Assembly (NCBI GenBank): GCA_036276735.1
Contig: DASUOH010000025.1
Location: forward strand, 56,284-120,283
DNA: 64,000 bases
Reading direction: 5' to 3'
Source: VRUE01 sp036276735
GTDB taxonomy: Bacteria > Actinomycetota > Thermoleophilia > Solirubrobacterales > 70-9
Below are positions 42,194 through 51,187 of the stretch, one piece after another. The notes below the pieces were generated by a model that saw nothing but the letters and a program-made list of their open reading frames with translations, was not told where the DNA came from and made no database searches. A program made the translations under genes and the position numbers. Every line of letters starts with the position of its first letter. Position 1 is the first letter of the stretch.

Positions 42194-43335
42194 CCGGTGA
42201 ACCTGGAGGGCCCCCGGCGGGGGGTAAGCAGCGCCGAGGCACAAGCCTTGTAGGGCAGCCTCACCGTCTTGGCGCGGGTGGAGTCCGTGAAAGTCACCCG
42301 GACCCTCACCTGGTGGGCGCCGGGCGTCGCCCGCATCGACATCGCGAACGGCGAGCCGGTGCGGCTGCCGATCGACTTGCCGTCGAGGCTGAAGACGACT
42401 CGCTCGATCATCTTGCCTCTGACCACAGCCCGGAATCCCTCGGTGCAGTCCTGACGCGGTACTGGCCGGACGACGGCCCTACCGTTCCGAGGTGACCGGG
42501 AAGCTCTTGCCTGGCGACCGGGAAGAGCCCGGCCGGGGGCGATCGAGGAGCTGCTGGTCGGCGAGACGGTTCCCGGGCCACCTGGCGTTTCGCCGGAAGG
42601 TGGCGTGGTCGGCCCGGTCGCACACAGCGGTCGGCTCAGCACGTTGTCGATCAGGCTTACCTGGCCGTTGCGGGCCAGCATTCTCCCCAGCACCGTCGCC
42701 CCGTCTTTGAGCGAGATCGAGGTGAGCGCCATCAGGTTCCCCTGGAAGGCGGTGGTGGTGCCGATGTCGGCGGAGCTGCCGACCTGCCAGTAGACGTTGC
42801 ACGGCGACGCACCGTTCACCAGTAGGACCGAGCTGGCCGATTCGGTGGTCAGCTGGGAGCCAATCTTGAAGACGAACTGTGCGTTGGGATCGCCTTCGGC
42901 GTCGAGGGTCAATGCGCCCGTCAGCAGGGCCGCCGCGTTGTAGCGGTAGACGCCCGGGCCGAGTTTCCTTTCGCCAAGGTCCGTGTCGGATAGGTCGTTT
43001 TGCGGTAGGACCGGCAACCCGGCGGCGACGTTGTAGGCGTTGGTCAGATCGAGTTGAGCCTGGGCGGCGACCTCATCGGTCGCGTGCCTCACCCCGTTGA
43101 CCACGGCAGGCAGCTCGAAGCCTTCAAGCTCGGTCCCCGGCGAGACACCGAGGTCGCCGTTCAGCACCGATGGTCCGGTGTTCGTGACGGTGGTGCCGCC
43201 GAGGACGACGAAGGGGCCGGCGGTGGCGAGATCTATCGGGGCGGCCTGGGCTGCGGCGGGTAGCGCGAAGACGAGGGCCATCGCGAGGGCGATGCCGGCA
43301 AGCCGGCCACGCCTGAGATCGGATCGGTTGGACAT
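42190..43335 (-). CDS. ice-binding-like DUF3494 surface protein
   Basis: A 381-residue secreted protein. After a signal peptide (LAGIALAMALVFALPAAAQA) comes a ~190-residue DUF3494 domain: LATAGPFVVLGGTTVTNTGPSVLNGDLGVSPGT, AYNVAAGLP, LGPGVYRY, LTLDAEGDPNAQFVFKIGS and VYWQVGSSADIGTTTAFQGNLMA. This beta-solenoid is found in ice-binding proteins and also in many adhesins from non-cold habitats. A Pro/Ser-rich linker and a C-terminal Ig-like domain with two cysteines follow. The ATG at 43335 has a GGGAGG ribosome site. It is followed, with overlap, by the L,D-transpeptidase, which might anchor it. Confidence 0.88.
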   Translation of the reverse strand: MSNRSDLRRGRLAGIALAMALVFALPAAAQAAPIDLATAGPFVVLGGTTVTNTGPSVLNGDLGVSPGTELEGFELPAVVNGVRHATDEVAAQAQLDLTNAYNVAAGLPVLPQNDLSDTDLGERKLGPGVYRYNAAALLTGALTLDAEGDPNAQFVFKIGSQLTTESASSVLLVNGASPCNVYWQVGSSADIGTTTAFQGNLMALTSISLKDGATVLGRMLARNGQVSLIDNVLSRPLCATGPTTPPSGETPGGPGTVSPTSSSSIAPGRALPGRQARASRSPRNGRAVVRPVPRQDCTEGFRAVVRGKMIERVVFSLDGKSIGSRTGSPFAMSMRATPGAHQVRVRVTFTDSTRAKTVRLPYKACASALLTPRRGPSRFTG

Positions 43336-43607
43336 TGATGTCCTCCCTGTATGTCGAGCAGACCTGACGACGTTCCTGATCCCCGCCACTTTCCGCCTCG
43401 GGGGCGGCTCGGGTCATGAGGTTTCGGTAGCCCGGCTCGCTCCGGCGGAGCTCCGTGGCTTTGCGGATTCGTCTCGCGACGAGGGTGCCTGTGTCGAAAG
43501 GGGCTTGCCCTGGTGTCCTGGTCCATCGGGCGGCGGGGCGGGGACGTGAGCTAGGAGGTCAGGACCGGACGGACGTTTTCTGAACAGAGGGGCCATAGGA
43601 TCGCGCC

Positions 43608-44009
43608 GTGCCGTTCACGCTCAGGAATCTCAAGGAGGACCTGGAGGACCTCGGGTCCAATTTCGACGGCGCGCCGGACCTGGAGTTCCGCCTGGCGACC
43701 AAGGCGCTCGGCCTCGAGAAGTCCGGCCTTGGCTACCAGCGCATCCCACCCGGCTATCGCTTTCCGTACGGCCACACGCACAAGGAGCAGGAGGAGGTGT
43801 ACGTGGTCCTGGCAGGGGGCGGGCGGATGAAGCTCGACGACGAGATCGTCGAGCTAAAGGAATGGGACGCGGTGCGCGTCCCGCCCGGCACGTGGCGAGG
43901 CTACGAGGCCGGGACCGAGGGCCTAGAGATCCTCGTCATCGGCGCGCCCAATCTCGGCGGGTCCCCGCGCGACGACGTCGACGGCGAGCGCGACTGGTGG
44001 GCGGACTAG
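43608..44009 (+). CDS. cupin-domain protein
   Basis: A 133-residue single-domain cupin. Cupin motif 1 appears as YGHTHKEQEEVYVVLAGGGRM and motif 2 as LKEWDAVRVPPGTWRGYEAG, where the usual histidine is replaced by tryptophan/arginine. Metal binding could therefore be incomplete. The GTG start at 43608 is preceded by AGGA. The function is unknown; cupins of this size are often sugar isomerase-like or small-ligand binding proteins. Confidence 0.85.
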   Translation: MPFTLRNLKEDLEDLGSNFDGAPDLEFRLATKALGLEKSGLGYQRIPPGYRFPYGHTHKEQEEVYVVLAGGGRMKLDDEIVELKEWDAVRVPPGTWRGYEAGTEGLEILVIGAPNLGGSPRDDVDGERDWWAD

Positions 44010-44022
44010 CGCCGGGTCACTG

Positions 44023-44463
44023 TTAGGGGCCGCGATCGTGCTTCGGCGATCCGATGCGAGCCTCAATCTCGGTGAGCCTCGCCTCGATTCGCTCAAGCGC
44101 CGCCACCACTTCCGTGTCTGATCCCCCTCGACGCCTGCGCGCCTGCTCGATCAGCGTCGCGGTGACGATCGCCGTGACTACGCTGAGGATCGCGATCCCG
44201 TTCAGCATCAAGATCGCCCCGACCAGCCGGCCGACGGCGCCCTGGGGTACGACATCGCCATAGCCGACCGTCGTCACCGTCTGCAGCGCCCACCAAAGGC
44301 TGTCCCAGAGGCCTCCAACGCTGTCTCGGTCGAACAGCCAGACGGCCAACCCACCGCCAAGCGTCAAGAGCAAGGAGGTGGCCGCGATCAGCCGCCAGGC
44401 CCCGCGCGGCGTCATCGGCTTACCGACCAGCGCCCGCTCCAAAGGGGAATGATCACGTGGCAT
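44023..44463 (-). CDS. small two-TM potassium channel
   Basis: A 146-residue protein with two hydrophobic helices (~25-47 and ~82-108) around a pore loop containing the filter TTVGYGD, then a C-terminal coiled coil (TEVVAALERIEARLTEIEARI). This is the KcsA-like Ion_trans_2 layout. The ATG at 44463 is the plausible start, as the longer open frame to 44850 is antisense to the MFS gene. The coiled coil probably assembles the tetramer. Confidence 0.87.
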   Translation of the reverse strand: MPRDHSPLERALVGKPMTPRGAWRLIAATSLLLTLGGGLAVWLFDRDSVGGLWDSLWWALQTVTTVGYGDVVPQGAVGRLVGAILMLNGIAILSVVTAIVTATLIEQARRRRGGSDTEVVAALERIEARLTEIEARIGSPKHDRGP

Positions 44464-44527
44464 CGGGTGAGTATCGCGGTGCGGTCGGCGGGCATCCTCA
44501 CGCCGTTGCAGTCCGGCGAGATAGGGC

Positions 44528-46162
44528 CTAGGCGACCGCCGCGGCTTGCTCGGAGGCGGCGGGGGCCGTCCCCGCGAGCGATTGAGTGGGCAGCCGCCGG
44601 GTGAACCACAACGACAGGAGCGCCGCGGCCGCGACCGCGCCGAGGGCGAGGCGCAGCGCTTCCAACTGGGCATCCCCGTAGTCGGCGGCGAGGGCCTTGG
44701 CCTGGTCGGGGGCCAACCCAGCGTCGACCGCCGCCGCCTCGGCAGCGTCGACCGGCACGATGTCGATCCCCTGCTCGGCATTGGCAACGATCGTCTCCCG
44801 CGCCGCAGCCGGGATGTCGGGGTTCTCGGCGATCCGTTCGCTGAAGCCACTCGCCAGGGACGCGAGGAGCACCGCTCCGATGATCGCCGTCCCGAGTGAG
44901 GAGCCGAGGTTCTGGGCGGTGCCCTGGAGGCCGCCGCCCTCGCTGCTCTTGTCGGCCGCGACCGAGGACATGATCACGTTCCCGAGCTGAGAGGCGAGCA
45001 GGCCGGCTCCGGCGCCGATCAGGGCGAGGGCGACCTTGAAGCCGGTGTCGTTCAGGGTGACGTCGAGCGTCGCGAGCATGACGATCGCGCCAAGGCTGAC
45101 CGCGACCAGCCCAGCCTGCGCGACGGTACGCGGGGAGCGTCGGGCGGCGATCCGCGGCCCCGCCAGCGCGAAGACGAGCATCGCCAGCGAGAGCGGGAGC
45201 AGCCGCTTGCCGGTCTCGAACGCATCGAGGCCCAAGACCACCTGCAGGTAGACCGGGATGACGAAGAAGCTGCCCATCAGGACGAGCTGCTGTCCCAACA
45301 GGCTCGAGAGGCCGGCACGCAGTTGCGGGGTCCGCAGGATCGTGGTGTCGAGGAGCTGGTCCTGACCTAGTCGGGCGCGGCGCTGCTCCCAGATCACGAA
45401 CGCTCCCAGCAGGGCGAGGCCGGCGAGCACCAAGAACGGCACCGGCGAGAATCCCAGCGGCGTGATCTCGGTGCCGTCGATCGTCGGCGGCGTGCGCGGC
45501 TTGACGAAACCCCAGACGCTGCTGCGCAGAATTGCGAACACCACCAGGCCCAACCCACTCGCCGAGAGCGCCACGCCGCCGAGATCGAGCTTTGGTCGCC
45601 GCAGAGCGCCTGCGGCCTGGGGAATCTTGGCGCGAAAGAGCAGGATGAAGGCGACGACGACGGTCTCGGCGGCGAACACGTAGCGCCAGGTGAACTCCGT
45701 CGTCACCCAGCCGCCGATGAGGGGACCCGCGGCGACGGCGATTGCGGAGACGCCGCCGAGGAGGGCGTAGGCGAGCGCACGCTCTTTGCCCTCGTAGCTG
45801 GCCGCGGTGAGCGCCGCGATCGCGGGAATCACCAGAACCGCGCCGAATCCCTCGATCCCCGACCAGCCGACCAACAGGGTGGCGAGATTCGGGCTCAGCG
45901 CCGTCGTCAGCGAACCGATCCCGTAGATGCCCAGGCCGATCGCGAAGGCGCGGTTGCGGCCGAGGATGTCGCCGAGCTTCGCGCCCAGGAGCATGAAGGC
46001 CGCCATCACGAGCGTGTAGAGCGTGATCGCCGTCTGCACCCCCGCGATCGACGTGTCGAGATCCTCGACGATCTGCGAGATCGCCACGTTCATCACGCTC
46101 GTGTCCAAGACCATGACGAACTGGGCCGAGGCCAGCATGATCAAGGGGAGCCACTTGCGCAT
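44528..46162 (-). CDS. MFS exporter, DHA2 (EmrB/QacA) family
   Basis: A 544-residue membrane protein with about fourteen hydrophobic segments. The N-terminal signature LPLIMLASAQFVMVLDTSVMNVAISQI and the motif-C region (GPLIGGWV) are those of 14-TM drug:H+ antiporters. A large extracytoplasmic loop lies before the last helix. It probably exports toxic hydrophobic compounds. No regulator gene is next to it; the divergent neighbour starts 126 bp away. Confidence 0.9.
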   Translation of the reverse strand: MRKWLPLIMLASAQFVMVLDTSVMNVAISQIVEDLDTSIAGVQTAITLYTLVMAAFMLLGAKLGDILGRNRAFAIGLGIYGIGSLTTALSPNLATLLVGWSGIEGFGAVLVIPAIAALTAASYEGKERALAYALLGGVSAIAVAAGPLIGGWVTTEFTWRYVFAAETVVVAFILLFRAKIPQAAGALRRPKLDLGGVALSASGLGLVVFAILRSSVWGFVKPRTPPTIDGTEITPLGFSPVPFLVLAGLALLGAFVIWEQRRARLGQDQLLDTTILRTPQLRAGLSSLLGQQLVLMGSFFVIPVYLQVVLGLDAFETGKRLLPLSLAMLVFALAGPRIAARRSPRTVAQAGLVAVSLGAIVMLATLDVTLNDTGFKVALALIGAGAGLLASQLGNVIMSSVAADKSSEGGGLQGTAQNLGSSLGTAIIGAVLLASLASGFSERIAENPDIPAAARETIVANAEQGIDIVPVDAAEAAAVDAGLAPDQAKALAADYGDAQLEALRLALGAVAAAALLSLWFTRRLPTQSLAGTAPAASEQAAAVA

Positions 46163-46287
46163 CTGCCAGCGAGCCTAACCGCCACTGTCGGACCGCAAGC
46201 GTGGTTGCTTTGCAAGCTCTGCGGGTGGAGACTCCTCCCGGTGGCGATCGGGGGTAACAGCGACGTAGGGCTCGGCGCGAAGACGCC

Positions 46288-48360
46288 ATGAGCCTGACGA
46301 CGGTCCGGCGGAGCGCCCTCGTCCTCCTGCTCGACGCCGGCATCCTTCTGCTGCTCTCCGAGGTACTGAACGGCTTCGTCCTGGACGGCGCCGCCAGCGC
46401 GGTCGCCGCGGCGTCACTGGTCGGCCTCCTCAACGCCTTCGTCTGGCCGCTACTCGTCCGCGTCGCACTGCCCCTGACCGTGCTGACGCTGGGGATCGCG
46501 GCGCTGGTTCTCAACGGGCTCCTCGTGACGCTCGCCATCGACCTCCTGCCCGGAGCGGAAGTCGCCGACCTGCTGGACGGGATCGCGATCACCCTCGCCG
46601 TCGCGGCGCTGACCGCCGCCGTCTACTCGCTGCTGGCGATCGACGAGGACGATGCCTGGCACCGCAACGTCGTCCGCCGCCAGGCGCGCCGCCGCGGGCA
46701 GGTGATCGAGACCGAGGTCCCGGGCGTGCTCTTCCTGGAGATCGACGGCTTGGCCCGCGACGTTCTGTTGCGGGCGCTGCAGGACGGCAGCGCACCGACC
46801 CTGGCCGCCTGGGTGCGGAGCGGCTCGCACCGGCTGCGGGGCTGGGAGACCGACTGGTCCTCGCAGACCGGCGCCTGTCAGGCCGGCCTCCTGCACGGCT
46901 CCAACGAGGACATGCCGGGATTCCGCTGGTGGGAGAAGGAGCGCGGCGCGGCGATCGTCACCAACCACCCCCGCGACGCGGAAGAGATCGAGCGGCGCCA
47001 TTCGGACGGGCGCGGGCTCCTGCACGCCGATGGCGCCAGCCGCGCCAACATCCTCTCCGGCGACGCGACGCACTCGATGCTGACGATGAGCACGGCGCTG
47101 CGGCGCCGCCGGCCGATCGGCAAGGACTACGCGGCCTACTTCGCCCAGCCCTACGCGGCGGCCCGGACCCTCGTCCTCTCGCTCGCCGACATCGCCCGCG
47201 AGCGGCAGGCGGCGCGGAGCCAGGTGCGCGACGACGTGCGGCCGCGAATTCACCGCAGCCGCGCCTATTCTCTCGCCCGCGCCTGGGGAACGGTGGTCCA
47301 GCGGGACCTCCAGGTCGCGACCGTGATCGGCGACGTTCTCTGCGGGCGCCCGGTCATCTACACGACCTTCCTCGCCTATGACGAGGTCGCCCATCACTCC
47401 GGCATCGAGCGCCACGACGCGCTCGCCGTGCTGCGCGACCTCGACCGCCAGATCGCCAGGATCGCCCGCGCCTGCGAGGAGGCGCCGCGCCCCTACCGGC
47501 TCGTCGTCCTCTCCGACCACGGCCAGTCGCAGGGGGAGACCTTCCGCGACCGCTACGGGCAGACGCTCGAGGAGCTGGTCGGAGAGGCCTGCGATCCGGA
47601 CAGCGTCGTCGCGGCCGAAGCCGGCGACGACGATGCGCTCTCCTACCTCAGCGCCGGGCTGACCGAGGTGGCGCGGGACGACACCGTCGCCGCCCGCACC
47701 GTTCGGGCGGCGACCCGCGACCGTCGCGCCGACGGCGTCGTCGCCCTTGACCCCGGCGCCCGCCGCGAGGTTGAGGAGACGCACGACGGCGGGCTGCCGG
47801 AGCTATCGGTGATGGCCTCGGGCTGCCTCGGCCTGATCAGCTTCCCGCGCGAGCCGGGCCGCGTCTCCCTGGAGCGCATCGAAGCGCTCTACCCACGGTT
47901 GGTTCCGGCCCTGCGCGACCATCCCGGCATCGGCTTCATCCTCGTCCGCTCCGAACGACAGGGGCCGATGGCGATCGGTGCTGAGGGCACGCGCTTCCTC
48001 GACGACGACCGGGTCGAGGGCGAGGACCCGCTGGCGCCGTTCGGTGAGAACGCGGCCGATCACCTGCGCCGCACCGACGGCTTTCCCCACTGCGCAGACC
48101 TGATGGTGAATAGCGCCTACTGGCCCGACTTCGACGAGGTTGCCGCCTTCGAGGAGCTCGTCGGCTCGCACGGCGGCATGGGCGGCCCGCAGAGCTTCCC
48201 GTTCGTGCTCCACCCCTCCGAGCTGGAGTGGCCGGAGCAGGAGGTCGTCGGCGCCGAACGCGTGCATCGGATCTTCCGCGGCTGGCTGACGGCGCTCGGC
48301 CAGGACGCCTACGCGAAGGAGGTCGATTCCCCCGGTGAGAGCACGCGGGTGCCGACCTGA
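46288..48360 (+). CDS. holin-like membrane domain fused to alkaline-phosphatase-fold enzyme
   Basis: A 690-residue fusion. Residues 1-120 contain four hydrophobic helices resembling the Mycobacterial 4-TMS phage holin (PhageHol4) family. From ~145 an alkaline-phosphatase/phosphodiesterase fold follows: VLFLEIDGLARDVL (metal Asp), WSSQTGACQAGLLHG (candidate Thr/Ser nucleophile), YDEVAHHSGIERHDA and VVLSDHGQSQGETF (metal Asp/His). A late histidine lies in GSHGGMGG. The catalytic part would act at the membrane on phospho- or sulfo-esters, or on glycerol-phosphate polymers. The last 52 bp overlap the end of the opposite-strand metallo-hydrolase gene. Confidence 0.85.
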   Translation: MSLTTVRRSALVLLLDAGILLLLSEVLNGFVLDGAASAVAAASLVGLLNAFVWPLLVRVALPLTVLTLGIAALVLNGLLVTLAIDLLPGAEVADLLDGIAITLAVAALTAAVYSLLAIDEDDAWHRNVVRRQARRRGQVIETEVPGVLFLEIDGLARDVLLRALQDGSAPTLAAWVRSGSHRLRGWETDWSSQTGACQAGLLHGSNEDMPGFRWWEKERGAAIVTNHPRDAEEIERRHSDGRGLLHADGASRANILSGDATHSMLTMSTALRRRRPIGKDYAAYFAQPYAAARTLVLSLADIARERQAARSQVRDDVRPRIHRSRAYSLARAWGTVVQRDLQVATVIGDVLCGRPVIYTTFLAYDEVAHHSGIERHDALAVLRDLDRQIARIARACEEAPRPYRLVVLSDHGQSQGETFRDRYGQTLEELVGEACDPDSVVAAEAGDDDALSYLSAGLTEVARDDTVAARTVRAATRDRRADGVVALDPGARREVEETHDGGLPELSVMASGCLGLISFPREPGRVSLERIEALYPRLVPALRDHPGIGFILVRSERQGPMAIGAEGTRFLDDDRVEGEDPLAPFGENAADHLRRTDGFPHCADLMVNSAYWPDFDEVAAFEELVGSHGGMGGPQSFPFVLHPSELEWPEQEVVGAERVHRIFRGWLTALGQDAYAKEVDSPGESTRVPT

Positions 48361-49067
48361 GGCGCCAGCTCACGCACGAAGGCGGCGAATCGCTCGCCCG
48401 GGAGCCGCAGCTGGTCGGGGCGGAAGCGGGCGAGACCGAGGGGATAGAGCGTGCCCCAGTGGATCGGTACCGCCAGCCGCGGGGACAGCAGCGCGACGGC
48501 CCGCGCGGCTCGCTCCGGGTCGAGATGACCGGGGCCGAGCGTCGGACCCCAGCCCCAGATCGGCAGCAGCGCCAGGTCGAGATTGGGGGCGAGGTCGGCC
48601 ATCCCATCGAAGAGGTCGGTATCCCCGGCGAAGTAGACGTTTCGCCGGCCGCTGACCAGGAAGCCGAGCGATCGTGCCTGTGCGGCATGTCTACGCCCGC
48701 CGCCGTCGTGGTGGGCGTCCACCGCGGTCACCGTGACGGAACCGACGGCGCTGGACTGCCCCGGCTCCAGCTCCGTGACGGCGGCGAAGCCGTGGCGCTC
48801 GAAGAACCGCCGCGAGCCCGGGGGCACCAGCAGCCGCGCCTCGCGTCCGAGCCTGCGCAGCGAACCGACGTCTGCGTGATCGCGGTGCATATGGGAGATC
48901 AGAACCGCATCGATGGCCTCCGTCGCCTTCGGCAAAGGCGTCGGGCCCTGGCGCGCCAGCGGCCCTACCCGCCTGCGCAGCACCGGATCGGTCAGGAGGC
49001 GAACCCCGTCGATCTCGATCAGGACCGTGGCATGTCCGACATAGGTGACGTTGTCGGGGTTACTCAT
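48309..49067 (-). CDS. metallo-beta-lactamase-fold hydrolase (UlaG/YtnP-like)
   Basis: A 252-residue enzyme with HMHRDHAD (the HxHxDH zinc motif), a second-metal Asp in FAGDTDLFDG and IHWGTLYPLG near the end. The N-terminus NPDNVTYVGHATVLIEIDGVRLLTDPVL is typical of the Lactamase_B_2 branch that includes UlaG and NAPE-PLD-like proteins. The ATG at 49067 gives this start; the upstream frame to 49370 is antisense to the AI-2E gene. The substrate is unknown. Confidence 0.88.
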   Translation of the reverse strand: MSNPDNVTYVGHATVLIEIDGVRLLTDPVLRRRVGPLARQGPTPLPKATEAIDAVLISHMHRDHADVGSLRRLGREARLLVPPGSRRFFERHGFAAVTELEPGQSSAVGSVTVTAVDAHHDGGGRRHAAQARSLGFLVSGRRNVYFAGDTDLFDGMADLAPNLDLALLPIWGWGPTLGPGHLDPERAARAVALLSPRLAVPIHWGTLYPLGLARFRPDQLRLPGERFAAFVRELAPQVGTRVLSPGESTSFA

Positions 49068-49119
49068 GGTGCTGTCGAGTATGGGGATAAGACGCCGCCC
49101 GACGTGAGACGGTAAGCAG

Positions 49120-50295
49120 GTGAAGGAGCGACGGCAGATATTCCGGAGGAGCCTGCGACGGCCCGGCCGCGAGCATGACGGCGGCGAAGAGGAAGTCATC
49201 GAGATCGAGCCCGGCGCCCTCAGCGGCATCTTCGCCGCGCCGAGCTGGATGCGCGACCTGGGCTTCTCGGCATGGCTCCTGGTCGGCGTCGCGGCAGCGC
49301 TGGTCGGGGCGATCTGGCTGCTCTCCCTCACCGACGCGATCGTGATGCCGGTGATCACCGCCGGAATCATCGCCTCCGTCGCCTCGCCGCTGGTCGACTG
49401 GCTTCAACGCCACCGCATCCCCCGCGCGGCCGGCGCCGCCCTTGTCCTGCTCGCGATCGTCGTCATCGCGCTGGGCGTCGGCCTGATCGTCCTCGCCGGG
49501 ATCACGAGCGAGTCCGCCGGACTCTCCTCGCGACTCCAGGAAGGCGTGAGTGCGCTCGAGTCATGGGCGCGGGACCTCGATGTCGAGGCGCCTGCCGCCG
49601 CCGAGGCCAACGCCGATGCGAGCGCTTCGATCAGCGCCGCCTTCCAGGCCCTCACCCAGGGGCTGCTGGCCGGCATCGAGCGGCTCGCCTCGCTGGCGGT
49701 ATTCCTCTCCTTCACCGCGCTCAGCCTCTTCTTCCTGCTCAAGGACGGCCCGCAGATCGGCCGCTTCGTCGAGCGCCACCTCGGCGTCCCAGTCCCGGTG
49801 GCCCGCTCGATCCTCGGCCGGGTCGCGGGAAGCCTCCGCGGCTACTTCCTCGGGGTGACGATAGTCGCCACCTGGAGCACGCTGATCGTGGGGGCGGGCG
49901 CGCTGCTGCTCGACGTGCCGCTCGTCGGGACGATTGCGATCGTCACCTTCCTCGGCGGCTACGTCCCCTACATCGGCGCCTGGACCGCCGGCGGCTTCGC
50001 CGTCCTCATCGCCCTCGGTGGGCAGGGGACCGAGACGGCGCTCGCGATGGGCGTGATCGTGCTCCTGGCCAACGGCGTACTGCAGCAGCTGGTGCAACCG
50101 ATCGCCTACGGCGCGGCGCTGGGGCTGCACCCACTCGCGGTGCTGATCGTGACGATCGCCGGCGGCTGCCTCTTCGGCACCGTCGGCCTAGTGCTCGCGG
50201 CGCCGCTGCTCTCGGCCGCGGTGAAGATCTCAGCCGATCTCCTCGCCGCCCAGGAGGGGGAGGCCAAGTCGCCCGATCTCGCACCTAGCTCGTGA
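49120..50295 (+). CDS. AI-2E family transporter
   Basis: A 391-residue membrane protein with the 8-TM pattern of the AI-2E/UPF0118 family. Typical segments include PVITAGIIASVASPLVDWLQR, LFFLLKDGPQIGRFVERHL and FLGGYVPYIGAWTAGGFAVL. The family includes autoinducer-2 exporters and Na+/H+ antiporters, so the transported species is open. The start is a GTG at 49120. It overlaps the next gene by GTGA. Confidence 0.88.
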   Translation: MKERRQIFRRSLRRPGREHDGGEEEVIEIEPGALSGIFAAPSWMRDLGFSAWLLVGVAAALVGAIWLLSLTDAIVMPVITAGIIASVASPLVDWLQRHRIPRAAGAALVLLAIVVIALGVGLIVLAGITSESAGLSSRLQEGVSALESWARDLDVEAPAAAEANADASASISAAFQALTQGLLAGIERLASLAVFLSFTALSLFFLLKDGPQIGRFVERHLGVPVPVARSILGRVAGSLRGYFLGVTIVATWSTLIVGAGALLLDVPLVGTIAIVTFLGGYVPYIGAWTAGGFAVLIALGGQGTETALAMGVIVLLANGVLQQLVQPIAYGAALGLHPLAVLIVTIAGGCLFGTVGLVLAAPLLSAAVKISADLLAAQEGEAKSPDLAPSS

Positions 50296-50789
50296 GCCGC
50301 ATCGGCGGGGCCTTGCCGCATCGGCGCTCACGCCACGTCGATGCGGGCATCTACGGACTGATCCTCGGCTCGTCGATCATCGCCGCGGCGAGCGTCGAGC
50401 ACCCCGATCGACCCGGGGTCGTCGAGGCGTACCTCTGCGTCACGGCGGTGGTCTTCTTCCTGGCGCACGTCTACGCCCGGATCATCGGAGCCTGGATCGA
50501 AGGCGAGGCCCCGAGCCGAGCATCGGTGCGCCGGGAGCTGGCGCGGGAGTGGCCGATGGTCAGCGCTCAACTGCTCCCGGCTCTGGCCCTGCTGCTGGGA
50601 GCACTGCGCGTCCTACCGCCGCAGACGGCGATTACGAGCGCGCTCGTCCTCGCGCTGAGCACGCTGTTCGTGGCGGTGGGCTTCGCCTGCCGGCAGGCCC
50701 GTGCGACGCGAACGCAGACGGCGACTTCCCTGGTCGTCGCCACCGCTTTCGCCGCGGCCATCGTCGGGCTCAAGATCTTCGTCCACTGA
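50292..50789 (+). CDS. four-TM membrane protein, unknown
   Basis: A 165-residue protein with four hydrophobic segments (about 18-35, 48-66, 93-130 as a pair, and 145-163). It starts at a GTG overlapping the AI-2E gene stop and is probably cotranscribed with it. No named family is recognised. Confidence 0.75.
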   Translation: MSRIGGALPHRRSRHVDAGIYGLILGSSIIAAASVEHPDRPGVVEAYLCVTAVVFFLAHVYARIIGAWIEGEAPSRASVRRELAREWPMVSAQLLPALALLLGALRVLPPQTAITSALVLALSTLFVAVGFACRQARATRTQTATSLVVATAFAAAIVGLKIFVH

Positions 50790-50792
50790 ACG

Positions 50793-51185
50793 TCAGGCCA
50801 GCAGCTTGACCTTCGCCCGCTCGAACTCCTCGGAGGAGAGCGCTCCCTTCTCCTTCAGCTCGTTCAGCTTGTGCAGCTCGTCCGCGGGCGAGCCGTGGGC
50901 CTGCTCGCGGATGTAGGAGTCGAGCTGCCCCTTGGCGTCCTCCTGCGCCCTGATCGTGCGCTCGCGCATCCCGTCCCCGCGGGCGATCAGGTAGATCAGC
51001 GTTCCGAGGAAGGGCATGATCAGCAGGACAAACACCCACGCCGCTTTGCCCCAGCCCGAGGTCTCGTGGTCGCGGAAGAGATCTCCCACGACGGCGATGA
51101 GGATCCAGAACCAGGCGACGAAGAGGAAGAACTCCAGCATGAGCAGGAGCGCTTCCCCGAAATTGATCTCTGCGACTGGCAGCAT
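50793..51185 (-). CDS. PLD-N / SHOCT small membrane protein, copy A
   Basis: A 130-residue protein. Two N-terminal helices (LLLMLEFFLFVAWFWILIAVVGDLF and AAWVFVLLIMPFLGTLIYLIA) carry the PLD-nuclease N-terminal pattern with GWGKAAW between them. A charged linker follows, then a SHOCT motif at the end (LHKLNELKEKGALSSEEFERAKVKLL). It is a paralogue of the protein at 52442-52837. The gap to the stop of the DUF7144 gene is only 2 bp, so both are in one operon. SHOCT domains are thought to mediate oligomerisation. Confidence 0.85.
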   Translation of the reverse strand: MLPVAEINFGEALLLMLEFFLFVAWFWILIAVVGDLFRDHETSGWGKAAWVFVLLIMPFLGTLIYLIARGDGMRERTIRAQEDAKGQLDSYIREQAHGSPADELHKLNELKEKGALSSEEFERAKVKLLA

Positions 51186-51187
51186 CG

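Noticed and set aside
48309..49370. longer N-terminus of the metallo-hydrolase reaching 49370
   Set aside because: The additional ~100 residues are antisense to the AI-2E gene start and do not resemble the family; the ATG at 49067 gives the normal N-terminus.
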